Shown here: positions 53,361-61,170 of the stretch, piece after piece
Layout of the letters: each line of letters starts with the position of its first letter
Numbering within the stretch: position 1 is the stretch's first letter
Assembly: GCF_030815585.1 (NCBI RefSeq)
Contig: NZ_JAUSWY010000001.1
Span: forward strand, 806,001-870,000
Direction: 5' to 3'
From: Arthrobacter pascens
GTDB lineage: Bacteria; Actinomycetota; Actinomycetes; Actinomycetales; Micrococcaceae
DNA: 64,000 nt
Program-made: the position numbers and the translations under genes
The notes under the pieces: generated by a model
What the model saw: the letters and a program-made list of their open reading frames with translations, nothing else
Told to the model about the DNA's origin: nothing
The model's database searches: none

Positions 53361-53387
53361 CGGGAGATCGAACCTGCCCACCGCTAC
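53361..53387. other. attR: duplicated tRNA-Met 3' end
   Basis: CGGGAGATCGAACCTGCCCA then CCGCTAC matches the tRNA-Met tail at all but two of 26 positions. The 5' part of its T stem (GGGAG) does not pair with its 3' part (CTGCC), as expected of a hybrid site made by crossover inside the loop. Confidence 0.75.
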
Positions 53388-53393
53388 GGGTCA

Positions 53394-53427
53394 AGCCCCC
53401 GGAATCCCCAAGATTCCGGGGCTTTTC
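53394..53427 (+). terminator. Original tRNA-Met terminator, now beyond attR
   Basis: AGCCCCCGGAATC (one bulged C) pairs with GATTCCGGGGCT, followed by TTTTC. Confidence 0.75.
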
Positions 53428-53475
53428 GGTGTTGACTTTCGGGCGCGTTGGCGCCGAATCCCCTTGGCCATTGCC

Positions 53476-53519
53476 ATACCTAGAACTGCTAGGGTTTAAT
53501 ACATTGCAGATCTAGGTAT
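53476..53519. promoter_or_regulatory. PadR operator and promoter region
   Basis: ATACCTAGAACTGC (53476-53489) and GCAGATCTAGGTAT (53506-53519) are inverted copies with one mismatch, spaced by 16 bases. TAATAC between them could be the -10 element. The right arm touches the AGGAGG ribosome site of the padR gene, so a bound repressor would block its own transcription. Confidence 0.7.
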
Positions 53520-53529
53520 AGGAGGCGCG

Positions 53530-53892
53530 GTGCGCATCGAGAAGGACCTGGTCGCGGCAGCGGCCACCCCGCTGGTGCTGGGAATACTGATGGACGGTGA
53601 GCTGTATGGCTACGCGATCCTCAAGCGGGTGGGCGAGCTGTCGGGTGGGAGCATGCAGTGGACGGACGGGATGCTCTATCCGCTGCTGCACCGGCTCGAG
53701 CGGCTGGGCTACGTCTCATCCTCGTGGGGCACGTCCGAGGCCGGGCGCCGGCGCAAGCACTACGCGATCACGCCGGAGGGCCGTGCTGTGCTCGCCGAAC
53801 GGCAGGAGCAGTGGACGGTTGTTGCCGACGCGCTGCGGCAGGTGTGGCAGACCGCGCAGCGCCCGCCCGCCGCGGCCGAGGGGTGGGCGTGA
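53530..53892 (+). CDS. PadR-family transcriptional regulator
   Basis: A 120-residue winged-helix repressor of the short PadR type: TPLVLGILMDGELYGYAILKR near residue 15, the recognition part SMQWTDGMLYPLLHRLERLGYV near 43 and RRRKHYAITPEGRAVL near 75. GTG 53530 has AGGAGG four bases upstream. The inverted repeat in front suggests autoregulation. Its stop overlaps the next start (TGATG), so it is co-translated with the membrane protein it probably controls. Confidence 0.9.
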   Translation: MRIEKDLVAAAATPLVLGILMDGELYGYAILKRVGELSGGSMQWTDGMLYPLLHRLERLGYVSSSWGTSEAGRRRKHYAITPEGRAVLAERQEQWTVVADALRQVWQTAQRPPAAAEGWA

Positions 53893-55241
53893 TGGAGTTA
53901 CACGCTGAGCTCGAGGCCCAGATTGACCGGTGGCGCGGGTACGTCCAGCGGCGGCAGGCGATCTCCGCCGCCGACATCGACGAGCTGGAGGACCACCTGC
54001 GCGAGCAGATCGCCGACCGGCAGGCGACAGGTCTCGACGACGAGGAAGCCTTCCTCGTCGCGATCAAGCGCCTGGGCAATCTCGACGCCGTGTCACGCGA
54101 GTTTGCACGGGAGCACTCCGAGCGGCTGTGGAAGCAGCTCGCGCTCGTCCCGGAGGGCTCCGACGACGGCGGCGCGCCACCGTGGCGCGAGCTGGCGGTA
54201 GTCCTCGCACTCGCCGTCGGGGCGGGGTTGGCGGTCAAGGCCGGCGTTGCCTGGATGGACGGCGGCGCAGGGCTGGCGCGCAACCTCGGCCTGCTCGTCT
54301 TCCCCTTCCTCGCCTCGTACTTCGTGTGGAAGCGCCGGCTCACCGTGCAGGTGGCCGCTGCGCTGCTCGTCCCGTTCGCCGCGCTGGCGGTGGTGCTCAA
54401 TATCTACCCGTTCGCTCCCGGCGGCTCCACCGAGATACTCGCCGTGCTCCACGCTCCGGTGGTGCTGTGGCTGCTGGCCGGGGTGGCGTACGTCGGAGGG
54501 AGGTGGCGGTCCGACGGACGGCGCATGGACTTTGCCCGGTTCACCGGGGAGCTGGCGATCTACTACACCCTCCTGGCCCTGGGCGGTGCCGTCCTGATCG
54601 GTCTCACGTTCGCGGTCCTCCAGATCGTCGGTGCCGACCCCGAACCGCTCCTGGCGGAATGGATCCTGCCGTTCGCCATCCCCGGCGCGCTCGTGGTCGC
54701 CGCCTGGCTCGTCGAGGCCAAGCAGAACGTCGTCGAGAACATCGCCCCCGTCCTCACGCGCGTCTTCACGCCCCTGACCATTGCCATGCTGCTAGCCATC
54801 CTGGCCGTGCTTGCGGCTGCCGGCGGCCTTGTCGACATCGACCGGAACCTGCTCATCCTCATGGACGCGATCCTTGTGCTCGTCCTTTGCCTGCTGCTCT
54901 ACTCCATTTCCGCCCGCGACTCGCTCGCGCCACCCGGGCTGTCCGATGCGCTGCAGCTGGCCCTCGTGGTCACGGCCCTCGCCGTCGACGCCGTCATGCT
55001 GACCGCGATGCTGACCCGTATCGCCGAGTTCGGTTTCAGCCCCAACAAGATCGCCGCGCTCGGCCTGAACCTCCTGCTGCTGGTGCATCTGGTCCGTGCG
55101 GGCTGGCTCACTGTCGGGTTCCTACGGGGCCAGCGCCGGTTCACCGCGCTTGAGCGCTGGCAGACGCAGTACCTCCCGGTCTACGGCGCCTGGGCGGCCA
55201 TCGTGGTGGTGGTCTTCCCGCCCGTCTTCAGCTTCGCCTAA
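53892..55241 (+). CDS. PadR-linked membrane protein with permease-prefix domain
   Basis: A 449-residue protein. The first 95 residues are soluble and helical (LEAQIDRWRGYVQRRQAISA, DIDELEDHLREQIADRQ, AFLVAIKRLGNLDAVSREFA). This matches the 'permease prefix domain' found in front of many PadR-associated permeases, which is thought to bind the PadR partner. Then about ten to eleven hydrophobic segments follow with no transporter family motif. The end VVVVFPPVFSFA closes in the membrane. Function unknown; antimicrobial-peptide or envelope stress sensing is typical of such pairs (inference). Confidence 0.7.
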   Translation: MELHAELEAQIDRWRGYVQRRQAISAADIDELEDHLREQIADRQATGLDDEEAFLVAIKRLGNLDAVSREFAREHSERLWKQLALVPEGSDDGGAPPWRELAVVLALAVGAGLAVKAGVAWMDGGAGLARNLGLLVFPFLASYFVWKRRLTVQVAAALLVPFAALAVVLNIYPFAPGGSTEILAVLHAPVVLWLLAGVAYVGGRWRSDGRRMDFARFTGELAIYYTLLALGGAVLIGLTFAVLQIVGADPEPLLAEWILPFAIPGALVVAAWLVEAKQNVVENIAPVLTRVFTPLTIAMLLAILAVLAAAGGLVDIDRNLLILMDAILVLVLCLLLYSISARDSLAPPGLSDALQLALVVTALAVDAVMLTAMLTRIAEFGFSPNKIAALGLNLLLLVHLVRAGWLTVGFLRGQRRFTALERWQTQYLPVYGAWAAIVVVVFPPVFSFA

Positions 55242-55332
55242 GTAGTAGCCCAGATGTCCCCTTGCAATACGGGATCGTGACAAGTGCCCCGTTTCGCCGT
55301 AGCTTGGCAGCACCGGCCGAATGGGGATACCA

Positions 55333-56157
55333 GTGGACTTCTTCGAAACAATCCTGTTTCCGTTCAAGTGGCTTGTGTCCGTCATCATGCTGGGATTCCA
55401 TGGGGGCCTAAGTGCCATCGGCATGCCAGCGGCCAACGGCTGGACCTGGACACTCTCCATCATCGGGCTTGTGCTGGTCATCCGTGCCGCCCTGATTCCG
55501 GTGTTCCTGAAGCAGCTCAACGCCCAGCGCCGTATGCGGCTCCTGCAGCCTGACCTGCAGAGGTTGCAGGAGAAGTACAAGGGCAAAACCGATCCGCTTT
55601 CCCGGCAGGCCATGGCTCAGGAACAGATGGCCATGTACAAGAAGCACGGCACCAACCCGTTCTCGGCCTGCCTGCCCATGCTGATCCAGATGCCGTTTTT
55701 CTTCGCCCTCTTCCAGGTGCTCTCCGGCATCACCACTGCAGCCGGTCAGGGCAAAGGCCTCGGGGCCATGAGCCACGAGCAAGTGGTGCAGTTCGACGAA
55801 GCCAGCATTTTCGGCGCTCCGCTGTCTGCGTCCCTGCTCCACGGTGGCGGCGGGGATCCTGTTGCCGTGGCAGTGCTGACCATCCTGATGATCCTTGCCA
55901 TGACGGCCTCGCAGTTCATCACGCAGAAACAGATCATGGCCAGGAACATGCCCGAAGAGGCTGTGGCGAGCCCGTTCCTGCAGCAGCAGAAGATGGTGCT
56001 CTACATCCTGCCGGTCGTTTTCGGTGTGGGTGGCATCATCTTCCCCATCGGCGTCCTGATCTACTGGACCATCACCAACCTTTGGACCATGGGGCAGCAG
56101 TTCTTCGTCCTTGACCCGCGGGCGCCTGGCCACGGCAGGGTTCCGCCCCCAGGGTGA
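55333..56157 (+). CDS. yidC: YidC/Oxa1-family membrane insertase, extra copy
   Basis: About 274 residues from GTG 55333, chosen because the family starts MDFFxTILFPxKW and GGGGA precedes it; ATG 55321 is a weaker option. The 60KD_IMP core is clear: IRAALIPVFLKQLNAQRRM with the hydrophilic-groove Arg, LQEKYKGKTDPLSRQAMAQE, NPFSACLPMLIQMPFFFALF, and GVLIYWTITNLWTMGQQ at the end. It has no large periplasmic domain, as in Gram-positives. It is not next to rpmH-rnpA, so it is probably a second, specialised copy. Confidence 0.9.
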   Translation: MDFFETILFPFKWLVSVIMLGFHGGLSAIGMPAANGWTWTLSIIGLVLVIRAALIPVFLKQLNAQRRMRLLQPDLQRLQEKYKGKTDPLSRQAMAQEQMAMYKKHGTNPFSACLPMLIQMPFFFALFQVLSGITTAAGQGKGLGAMSHEQVVQFDEASIFGAPLSASLLHGGGGDPVAVAVLTILMILAMTASQFITQKQIMARNMPEEAVASPFLQQQKMVLYILPVVFGVGGIIFPIGVLIYWTITNLWTMGQQFFVLDPRAPGHGRVPPPG

Positions 56158-56194
56158 CCTATCCAACCACCGGCGAACACGACAGAATGGGCGC

Positions 56195-56752
56195 ATGGCT
56201 CAGTTGACGTACACAGGCATTACCTCGCTGGACGGGTATGTTGCGGACCGGGACGGTGATTTCAGCTGGAGCGAGCCGAATGAGGAAGTCCATACCTTCG
56301 TCAACGATCTCGAGCGCGCCGTGGGCACCTACCTTTTCGGGCGCCGCATGTACGGTGTGATGTCTGCCTGGGAAACCCTCGGGTCAGAAGAGGAGTCGGG
56401 CTTTATCCAGGACTATGCCCGGATCTGGCAGGCAGCGGACAAGATCGTCTATTCCACCACGCTCGCCGCGGCCTCCACAGCGCGGACACGGATCGAACAG
56501 ACTTTCAACCCGGAAGCCGTCCGGCAGTTGAAGGAGAGCAGCCACCGCGAGATCAGCGTCGGCGGGGCCACCTTGGCAGCCTCAGCGCTTTCCGCGGGAC
56601 TCGTGGACGAATGCCGGCTGTTCATCAGCCCCGTGGTGGTGGGAGGTGGCACGCCGTACCTGCCGGAGGGCCTGGGCCTGAAGCTTGAACTCCTCGAGGA
56701 GTACAGGTTCGGAAACGGCGTGGTCTACCTCCGCTACCGCACCCTCTACTGA
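56195..56752 (+). CDS. Dihydrofolate-reductase-like (RibD C-terminal fold) protein
   Basis: A 185-residue protein of the RibD_C/YyaP group: TYTGITSLDGYVADRDGDFSW at the start, GTYLFGRRMYGVM near residue 45, SVGGATLAASALSAGLVDEC near 130 and SPVVVGGGTPYLP near 152. These proteins bind NADPH but their substrates are mostly unknown. ATG 56195 is the family start. It is followed after 52 bases by an NAD(P)-binding protein. Confidence 0.85.
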   Translation: MAQLTYTGITSLDGYVADRDGDFSWSEPNEEVHTFVNDLERAVGTYLFGRRMYGVMSAWETLGSEEESGFIQDYARIWQAADKIVYSTTLAAASTARTRIEQTFNPEAVRQLKESSHREISVGGATLAASALSAGLVDECRLFISPVVVGGGTPYLPEGLGLKLELLEEYRFGNGVVYLRYRTLY

Positions 56753-56804
56753 CATCCGCCGTATTGAAGTCCACGCTGCTCCACAGGAGGGGCAGAATGG
56801 GTCC

Positions 56805-57464
56805 ATGACCCGCATCGCAATCATCGGCGGCCACGGCAAAGTGGCCCTCCACCTGTCCGCCCTGCTCACGGCCGAAGGCCACAGCGTCACGTCCTTCATC
56901 CGCAACCCGGATCATGCCGGCGACGTCGCGGCAACCGGCGCAACGCCTTCGGTCCTTGACGTTGAAAACTCGACGACGGCGGCCCTTGCCGAGGCGCTCG
57001 GCGGCCACGACGCCGTGGTCTGGTCTGCCGGCGCAGGCGGCGGGAACCCGGCACGCACCTACGCCGTGGACCGGGACGCCGCCATCCGGTCGATGGACGC
57101 GGCGGCGGAGGCCGGCGTCGGGCGGTACATCATGGTGTCCTACCTCGGTGCGGGGCCGGACCACGGGGTTCCGGCCGACAACAGCTTCTTTGCCTACGCC
57201 GAGGCCAAGGCGGCCGCCGATGAATACCTGCGCGGCACCCAGCTGGCGTGGACCATCCTGGGCCCCGGATCCCTGACGGACAAGCCCGGAACCGGGCGCA
57301 TCGACGTGGACCCCGCGCCGGGCGAGGGAGGCAGGGAAACCTCGCGCGGAAACACGGCAATTGTGGCCGCGGCGGTGTTGGACCTGCCCGAAACTGCGGG
57401 CCGCACCATCGAATTCCGCGACGGCACCCTGCCGGTGTCCGCAGCACTGCAGCCGCTCACCTAG
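56805..57464 (+). CDS. NAD(P)H-binding SDR-like protein
   Basis: A 219-residue atypical short-chain dehydrogenase with the Rossmann start MTRIAIIGGHGKVALHLSAL, VVWSAGAGGGNPARTYAVDRDAA near residue 73 and YIMVSYLGAG near 108, like the YwnB/NmrA-like group. The Tyr-xxx-Lys of classical SDRs appears as FAYAEAKAAADEYL. It probably reduces or senses NADPH; substrate unknown. It converges on the ROK gene with 13 bases between the stops. Confidence 0.85.
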   Translation: MTRIAIIGGHGKVALHLSALLTAEGHSVTSFIRNPDHAGDVAATGATPSVLDVENSTTAALAEALGGHDAVVWSAGAGGGNPARTYAVDRDAAIRSMDAAAEAGVGRYIMVSYLGAGPDHGVPADNSFFAYAEAKAAADEYLRGTQLAWTILGPGSLTDKPGTGRIDVDPAPGEGGRETSRGNTAIVAAAVLDLPETAGRTIEFRDGTLPVSAALQPLT

Positions 57465-57477
57465 CAGGGGTGGAGGT

Positions 57478-58674
57478 TCAGGGCATCAGCTCCAAATCCA
57501 GGGAGTTTTTCTCCACGTAGTCCAGGGCGCACCTGACTGCGCCCACGGTCACAATCGAGTCGCCAAGCGGGCTCACTGCGACCCGTGGCGGAGTGGCGGT
57601 GAACTCCTTGAGGCGTTCGGCGATCGGTTCAAGCAGCACGCCGGCAGAGTTTGCCACGGCACCGCCGATGACCACCAGTTCGGGGTTGATGATGGTGGCC
57701 ACGGCGCCAATGACCCTGGCCATCCTGTCGGCCAGCCGGTCCAGGATTTTCGCAGCCACGGCATCGCCCGCGGCGGCGGCGGCGAAAACCTGCTCCGCCT
57801 CGGCCCCTTCCCGGGCATACTCACGGAGTGATGTTCTGGCCTTCCCGGCAACGGCCTCTGCCGCCCATTGCCTGGCCATGGTGGCGATGCCGAACGTATC
57901 ACCCACACCGTCCACCATGTCGAGGAACGCAAGTTCACCGGCGCCGCCGCCGCGGCCGTGCAGCAGCCGCCCGCCGTCGATCACTCCCGAACCGAGGCGT
58001 TCACTGGCCAGAATGACCACGACGTCGTCCACGCCGGCGGCCGCGCCGCGCCAGCGGTCACCGAGGGCAGCGAGGTTGGCGTCGTTTTCCAGCAGCACAG
58101 TCCACCCGTGCAATTCCTGCAGCGCAGCCTTCAGTCCGACGTCGAACAGTCCCCAGAAGTGCTGGGTCACCAGCACGTCCCCGTTGCGGTCCACCGGGGC
58201 GGCGATGCCGGCGCAGACTGCAAGCACGGAATCGGGGGAGGCGCCCACGCTGTGCAGCGCCTTTATGGCCGTGCTGTCGATGACGGCTATGCGTTCTTCC
58301 GCGGAAATCTCTGCACCGGCGAACGGCTGGCTCGAGCGGCCCAGTGCCTTCCCCCGGAGATCTGACACCACCACTGTTGCCTTGGCGACGCCCACGTCCA
58401 TGCCCAGGACATAGCCGGCGCGTTCGTTGAGCTCGAAACGGCGTGCCGGCCGGCCCTTCTGGTAGCCGCCGAAGGCCCGCTGGTTTTCCAGCTCCCTGAT
58501 CCAGCCACGGTCCATGAGGTCTTCGCACACGGAGATGGCGGTGGCGCGGGTGAGGCCTGTGGCATCCATGACTTCCGTGACCGTCACAGCTTGGGAAGCG
58601 CGCATGAAATCCAGGACGGCTCCCGCGCTCACCCGGCGCAGCAGCTGGGGCGTTGCCGAGGTCATTTCAGACAT
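57478..58674 (-). CDS. ROK-family transcriptional repressor
   Basis: A 398-residue sugar-responsive regulator with a winged helix (QAVTVTEVMDATGLTRATAI near residue 30) and the ROK kinase fold. The phosphate loop GMDVGVAKATVVVSDLRGKA is near 92, CAGIAAPVDRNGDVL near 162, and GGAVANSAGVLLEPI near 345. The zinc-binding Cys cluster that normally marks ROK proteins is not found. The gene is divergent from the alpha-glucoside transport operon and likely represses it, releasing on an alpha-glucoside or glucose derivative. Confidence 0.87.
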   Translation of the reverse strand: MSEMTSATPQLLRRVSAGAVLDFMRASQAVTVTEVMDATGLTRATAISVCEDLMDRGWIRELENQRAFGGYQKGRPARRFELNERAGYVLGMDVGVAKATVVVSDLRGKALGRSSQPFAGAEISAEERIAVIDSTAIKALHSVGASPDSVLAVCAGIAAPVDRNGDVLVTQHFWGLFDVGLKAALQELHGWTVLLENDANLAALGDRWRGAAAGVDDVVVILASERLGSGVIDGGRLLHGRGGGAGELAFLDMVDGVGDTFGIATMARQWAAEAVAGKARTSLREYAREGAEAEQVFAAAAAGDAVAAKILDRLADRMARVIGAVATIINPELVVIGGAVANSAGVLLEPIAERLKEFTATPPRVAVSPLGDSIVTVGAVRCALDYVEKNSLDLELMP

Positions 58675-58718
58675 GGTGTTGACCTTTCTGTGCTTTGCAC
58701 CACATAATACTTGAGGAA

Positions 58719-58728
58719 CTAAATTTAG
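58719..58728. promoter_or_regulatory. ROK operator candidate
   Basis: CTAAATTTAG is a perfect palindrome in the AT-rich gap between the divergent ROK gene and the transport operon (58675-58826), the expected place for a ROK repressor site. Confidence 0.5.
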
Positions 58729-58826
58729 ACTCCATATTTACTTGAGAATTCATCAGAGCAGGTGCCGGACGGCCGCCGACCACCGGCTTATTTCCCGCCC
58801 CGTACCCCTTTTGCAAAGGAGCAACT

Positions 58827-58907
58827 GTGAACCGCATCCTGAAGCACTGCCCGTTCCAACCCCACCTGACCACGCGCCGAAGCCACGCGGCAGTGACCGC
58901 CCTGTGA
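58827..58907 (+). CDS. 26-codon upstream reading frame coupled to the binding-protein gene
   Basis: GTG 58827 lies six bases after AAAGGAG, the best ribosome site in this leader. The peptide begins VNRILKHCPFQPHLTTRRSH and ends AAVTAL. Its TGA (58905-58907) overlaps GTG 58904 of the binding-protein gene by four bases. It resembles no protein and most likely serves translational coupling of the operon. It could also simply be the remnant of an older start. Confidence 0.5.
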   Translation: MNRILKHCPFQPHLTTRRSHAAVTAL

Positions 58908-60205
58908 ACGTGTCTTTGAAGGCCACACTCCTCACCCGGCGTTCCCTGCTCCGGGCCACCGGCCTGGCCGGGGCAGCCGCCATTCTTCCCCTCACTGGCT
59001 GCGGCACCAACGCCAGCCAGCAGAACGGCATCACTACCCTCCGTTTTATGCAGAACAAGCCGGAGGTAGTGGACTACTTCAATCAGGTGATCAAGGACTT
59101 CGAGGCGCTTAACCCGGACATCCGCGTGATCCAGGACTTCAACGAGGGCAACTTCGTCCCCGGCCTGGTGCGGAACGATCCGCCCGACGTCGTGACCCGC
59201 GGCTTCGCGCAGGCCACTGCCGACTTCGTGAAGAAGGGCATTTTCGCCGACCTCAGCGACCTCCCTGCAGCCTCCACCATCAACCCGGAGATGCAGGAGC
59301 TCATCAGCTCCTGGGGCCGGTACAACGGCAACGAGACCAGCGCCCTCCCGTTCTCCGTGGCTGCGGCCGGAGTCATTTACAACCGCGACATCTTCGAGGC
59401 ACACGGCGTCTCCGTCCCCACCACGTGGGACGAATTCGTGGCAGCCTGTGAAACATTCAAGGCTGCCGGAACCGTTCCGGTCTACGGGACCTACAAGGAC
59501 CCCTGGACGCTTGCGCAGGGCATGTTCGACTACGTGGCCGGCGGCTCGCTGGACGTTGCCGAATTCTTTGCGAACCTCACGGCCGCCGGCGCCGACGTCA
59601 GCACGGCCGCACCTGAATCATTCACCAACAACTTTGGTCCGGCCCTGCCCAAAATGCTGCAGCTTACGTCCTACTCGCAGGGCGGTGCCGAAAGCAAGAA
59701 CTATGCGGACGGCAATGCCGCGTTCGCCAAAGGCCAGGCGGCGATGTACCTGCAGGGTCCGTGGGCTCTTTCCCAGCTCGTCGCCGCCCGTCCGGAGATC
59801 CGGCTGGGAACTTTCCCGCTGCCCGTCACCAACAATCCGGAGGAGACCAAGGCACGCGTGAACGTGGACATGGCGCTCTCCATCGCGCGGAACACGCCAA
59901 ACATGGCAGCTGCGCAGCGGTTCGTCGGGTACCTGTTGGAGCCGGCCGTAGTGAACACCTACAACGAAAAGAACGCCGCCTTCTCGCCGCTCAAGGACGC
60001 CCCGGCCGTGACGAACCCGCAGATCAGCGGGCTCAACGATTCCATCAAGGAAGCCCGCTATTTCCAGGGCGCCGTGACGTACTTCCCGCCGTCAGTCCCC
60101 GTGAACAACTACATCCAGTCGTTTGTGTACAGCAAGAACGGCGACCAGTTCCTCTCCGCACTCGACGACGAATGGCGCCGTGTCGCTGAACGGACAGCGG
60201 TCTGA
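58904..60205 (+). CDS. Sugar-binding lipoprotein of an ABC importer (alpha-glucosides)
   Basis: A 433-residue extracellular solute-binding protein of family 1. TRRSLLRATGLAGAAAILPLTGC gives a twin-arginine-like signal with lipobox Cys near residue 32. Typical inner parts are VVDYFNQVIKDFEALNPDIRV, PFSVAAAGVIYNRDIFEAHGV and GQAAMYLQGPWALSQL. GTG 58904 has no good site of its own but overlaps the leader frame. With two permeases and a GH13 enzyme downstream, maltose, trehalose or related alpha-glucosides are the likely ligands. No ATPase gene is included; a shared MsiK-type ATPase is usual in actinobacteria. Confidence 0.9.
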   Translation: MNVSLKATLLTRRSLLRATGLAGAAAILPLTGCGTNASQQNGITTLRFMQNKPEVVDYFNQVIKDFEALNPDIRVIQDFNEGNFVPGLVRNDPPDVVTRGFAQATADFVKKGIFADLSDLPAASTINPEMQELISSWGRYNGNETSALPFSVAAAGVIYNRDIFEAHGVSVPTTWDEFVAACETFKAAGTVPVYGTYKDPWTLAQGMFDYVAGGSLDVAEFFANLTAAGADVSTAAPESFTNNFGPALPKMLQLTSYSQGGAESKNYADGNAAFAKGQAAMYLQGPWALSQLVAARPEIRLGTFPLPVTNNPEETKARVNVDMALSIARNTPNMAAAQRFVGYLLEPAVVNTYNEKNAAFSPLKDAPAVTNPQISGLNDSIKEARYFQGAVTYFPPSVPVNNYIQSFVYSKNGDQFLSALDDEWRRVAERTAV

Positions 60206-60231
60206 TGCCCACCTCGAATCCAGGAGCCCCC

Positions 60232-61170
60232 ATGACCACAACTTCACTGGCGGCCGAGGCAGCCCCGTCCCCACGGACCGAGTCCGCCGGTATGCCACCT
60301 GTTCGTTCCAAAAGCAGGATCGACCCCACGTATTACTGGATGGTGGTGCCGGTCCTCGCACTGTTCGCCTTCTTCATCACCCTGCCCGCACTTGTCGGCG
60401 TCTTCTTCAGCCTGACCAACTACGCCGGTTACGGGGACTGGAAGTTCATTGGACTGTCCAACTACGTCAACATCTTTAAGGACCCGGCGGTACTGCAGTC
60501 CTACATCTTCACGTTCGTCTTTGCCCTGACCACCACTGTTGTGGTCAATATCGTGGCACTCGCGATCGCCCTTGGGCTCAACGCGAAGATCAAGTGGCGC
60601 ACCGGCATCCGCACCGTGTTCTTCATCCCCATGGTGCTCTCGGCACTGATTGTGTCCTTCGTGTTCAACTACCTGTTCTCGAACACCCTCCCGGTACTGG
60701 CTGAGAGGTTCGGGCTCACCCCGCTGGCCACGAGCGTCCTGGCCAACGAGAACCTTGCCTGGCTGGCCATCGTGCTGGTCACCGTGTGGCAGGCGGCGCC
60801 CGGCGCCACCATCATCTACCTGGCAGGGCTGCAGAGTGTGCCCGCGGAGGTCTATGAAGCGGCAGACCTGGATGGTGCCGGCAGTTTCCGGCAGTTCCTC
60901 AGCCTCACGTTGCCGCTCATTCTCGGGTACCTCGTGATCAACGTGATCCTCGGCTTCAAGGGCTTCCTGGGGACGTACGAGATCATCGTGGGCCTCACCG
61001 GCGGGGGACCTGGCATGGCGACGCAGTCCGTGGCCATGCGCATCTTCTCCGGCTTCACGGGCGGCGACTACGCCTACCAGATGGCCAATGCCGTCATCTA
61101 CTTCCTGATCACCTTGCTGATCTCCGTCATCCAGCTGCGCCTCATCCAGCGCCGGGGGGTATCCCTGTAA
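60232..61170 (+). CDS. ABC sugar importer permease 1 (MalF-like)
   Basis: A 312-residue inner-membrane component with six helices; the ATPase-docking EAA loop is EAADLDGAGSFRQFLSLTLP near residue 215. ATG 60232 with CAGGAG six bases before it is preferred; an in-frame ATG at 60205 overlaps the previous stop. The N-terminal 30 residues are soluble. It forms the heterodimeric channel with the next gene. Confidence 0.9.
   Translation: MTTTSLAAEAAPSPRTESAGMPPVRSKSRIDPTYYWMVVPVLALFAFFITLPALVGVFFSLTNYAGYGDWKFIGLSNYVNIFKDPAVLQSYIFTFVFALTTTVVVNIVALAIALGLNAKIKWRTGIRTVFFIPMVLSALIVSFVFNYLFSNTLPVLAERFGLTPLATSVLANENLAWLAIVLVTVWQAAPGATIIYLAGLQSVPAEVYEAADLDGAGSFRQFLSLTLPLILGYLVINVILGFKGFLGTYEIIVGLTGGGPGMATQSVAMRIFSGFTGGDYAYQMANAVIYFLITLLISVIQLRLIQRRGVSL

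Larger units (their letters stand above)
51110..53387. mobile_element. Decayed prophage island in tRNA-Met
   Basis: The interval is bounded by two copies of the tRNA-Met 3' end, contains phage-style terminators, a small CxxC protein, a holin relic, a lysin fragment and one intact cargo gene, and has a lower density of long open frames than its surroundings. No integrase is recognisable, so it cannot move by itself. Each att copy is followed by its own terminator hairpin (about 51140-51170 and 53394-53427), as expected if the element brought a replacement tRNA tail. Confidence 0.7.
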
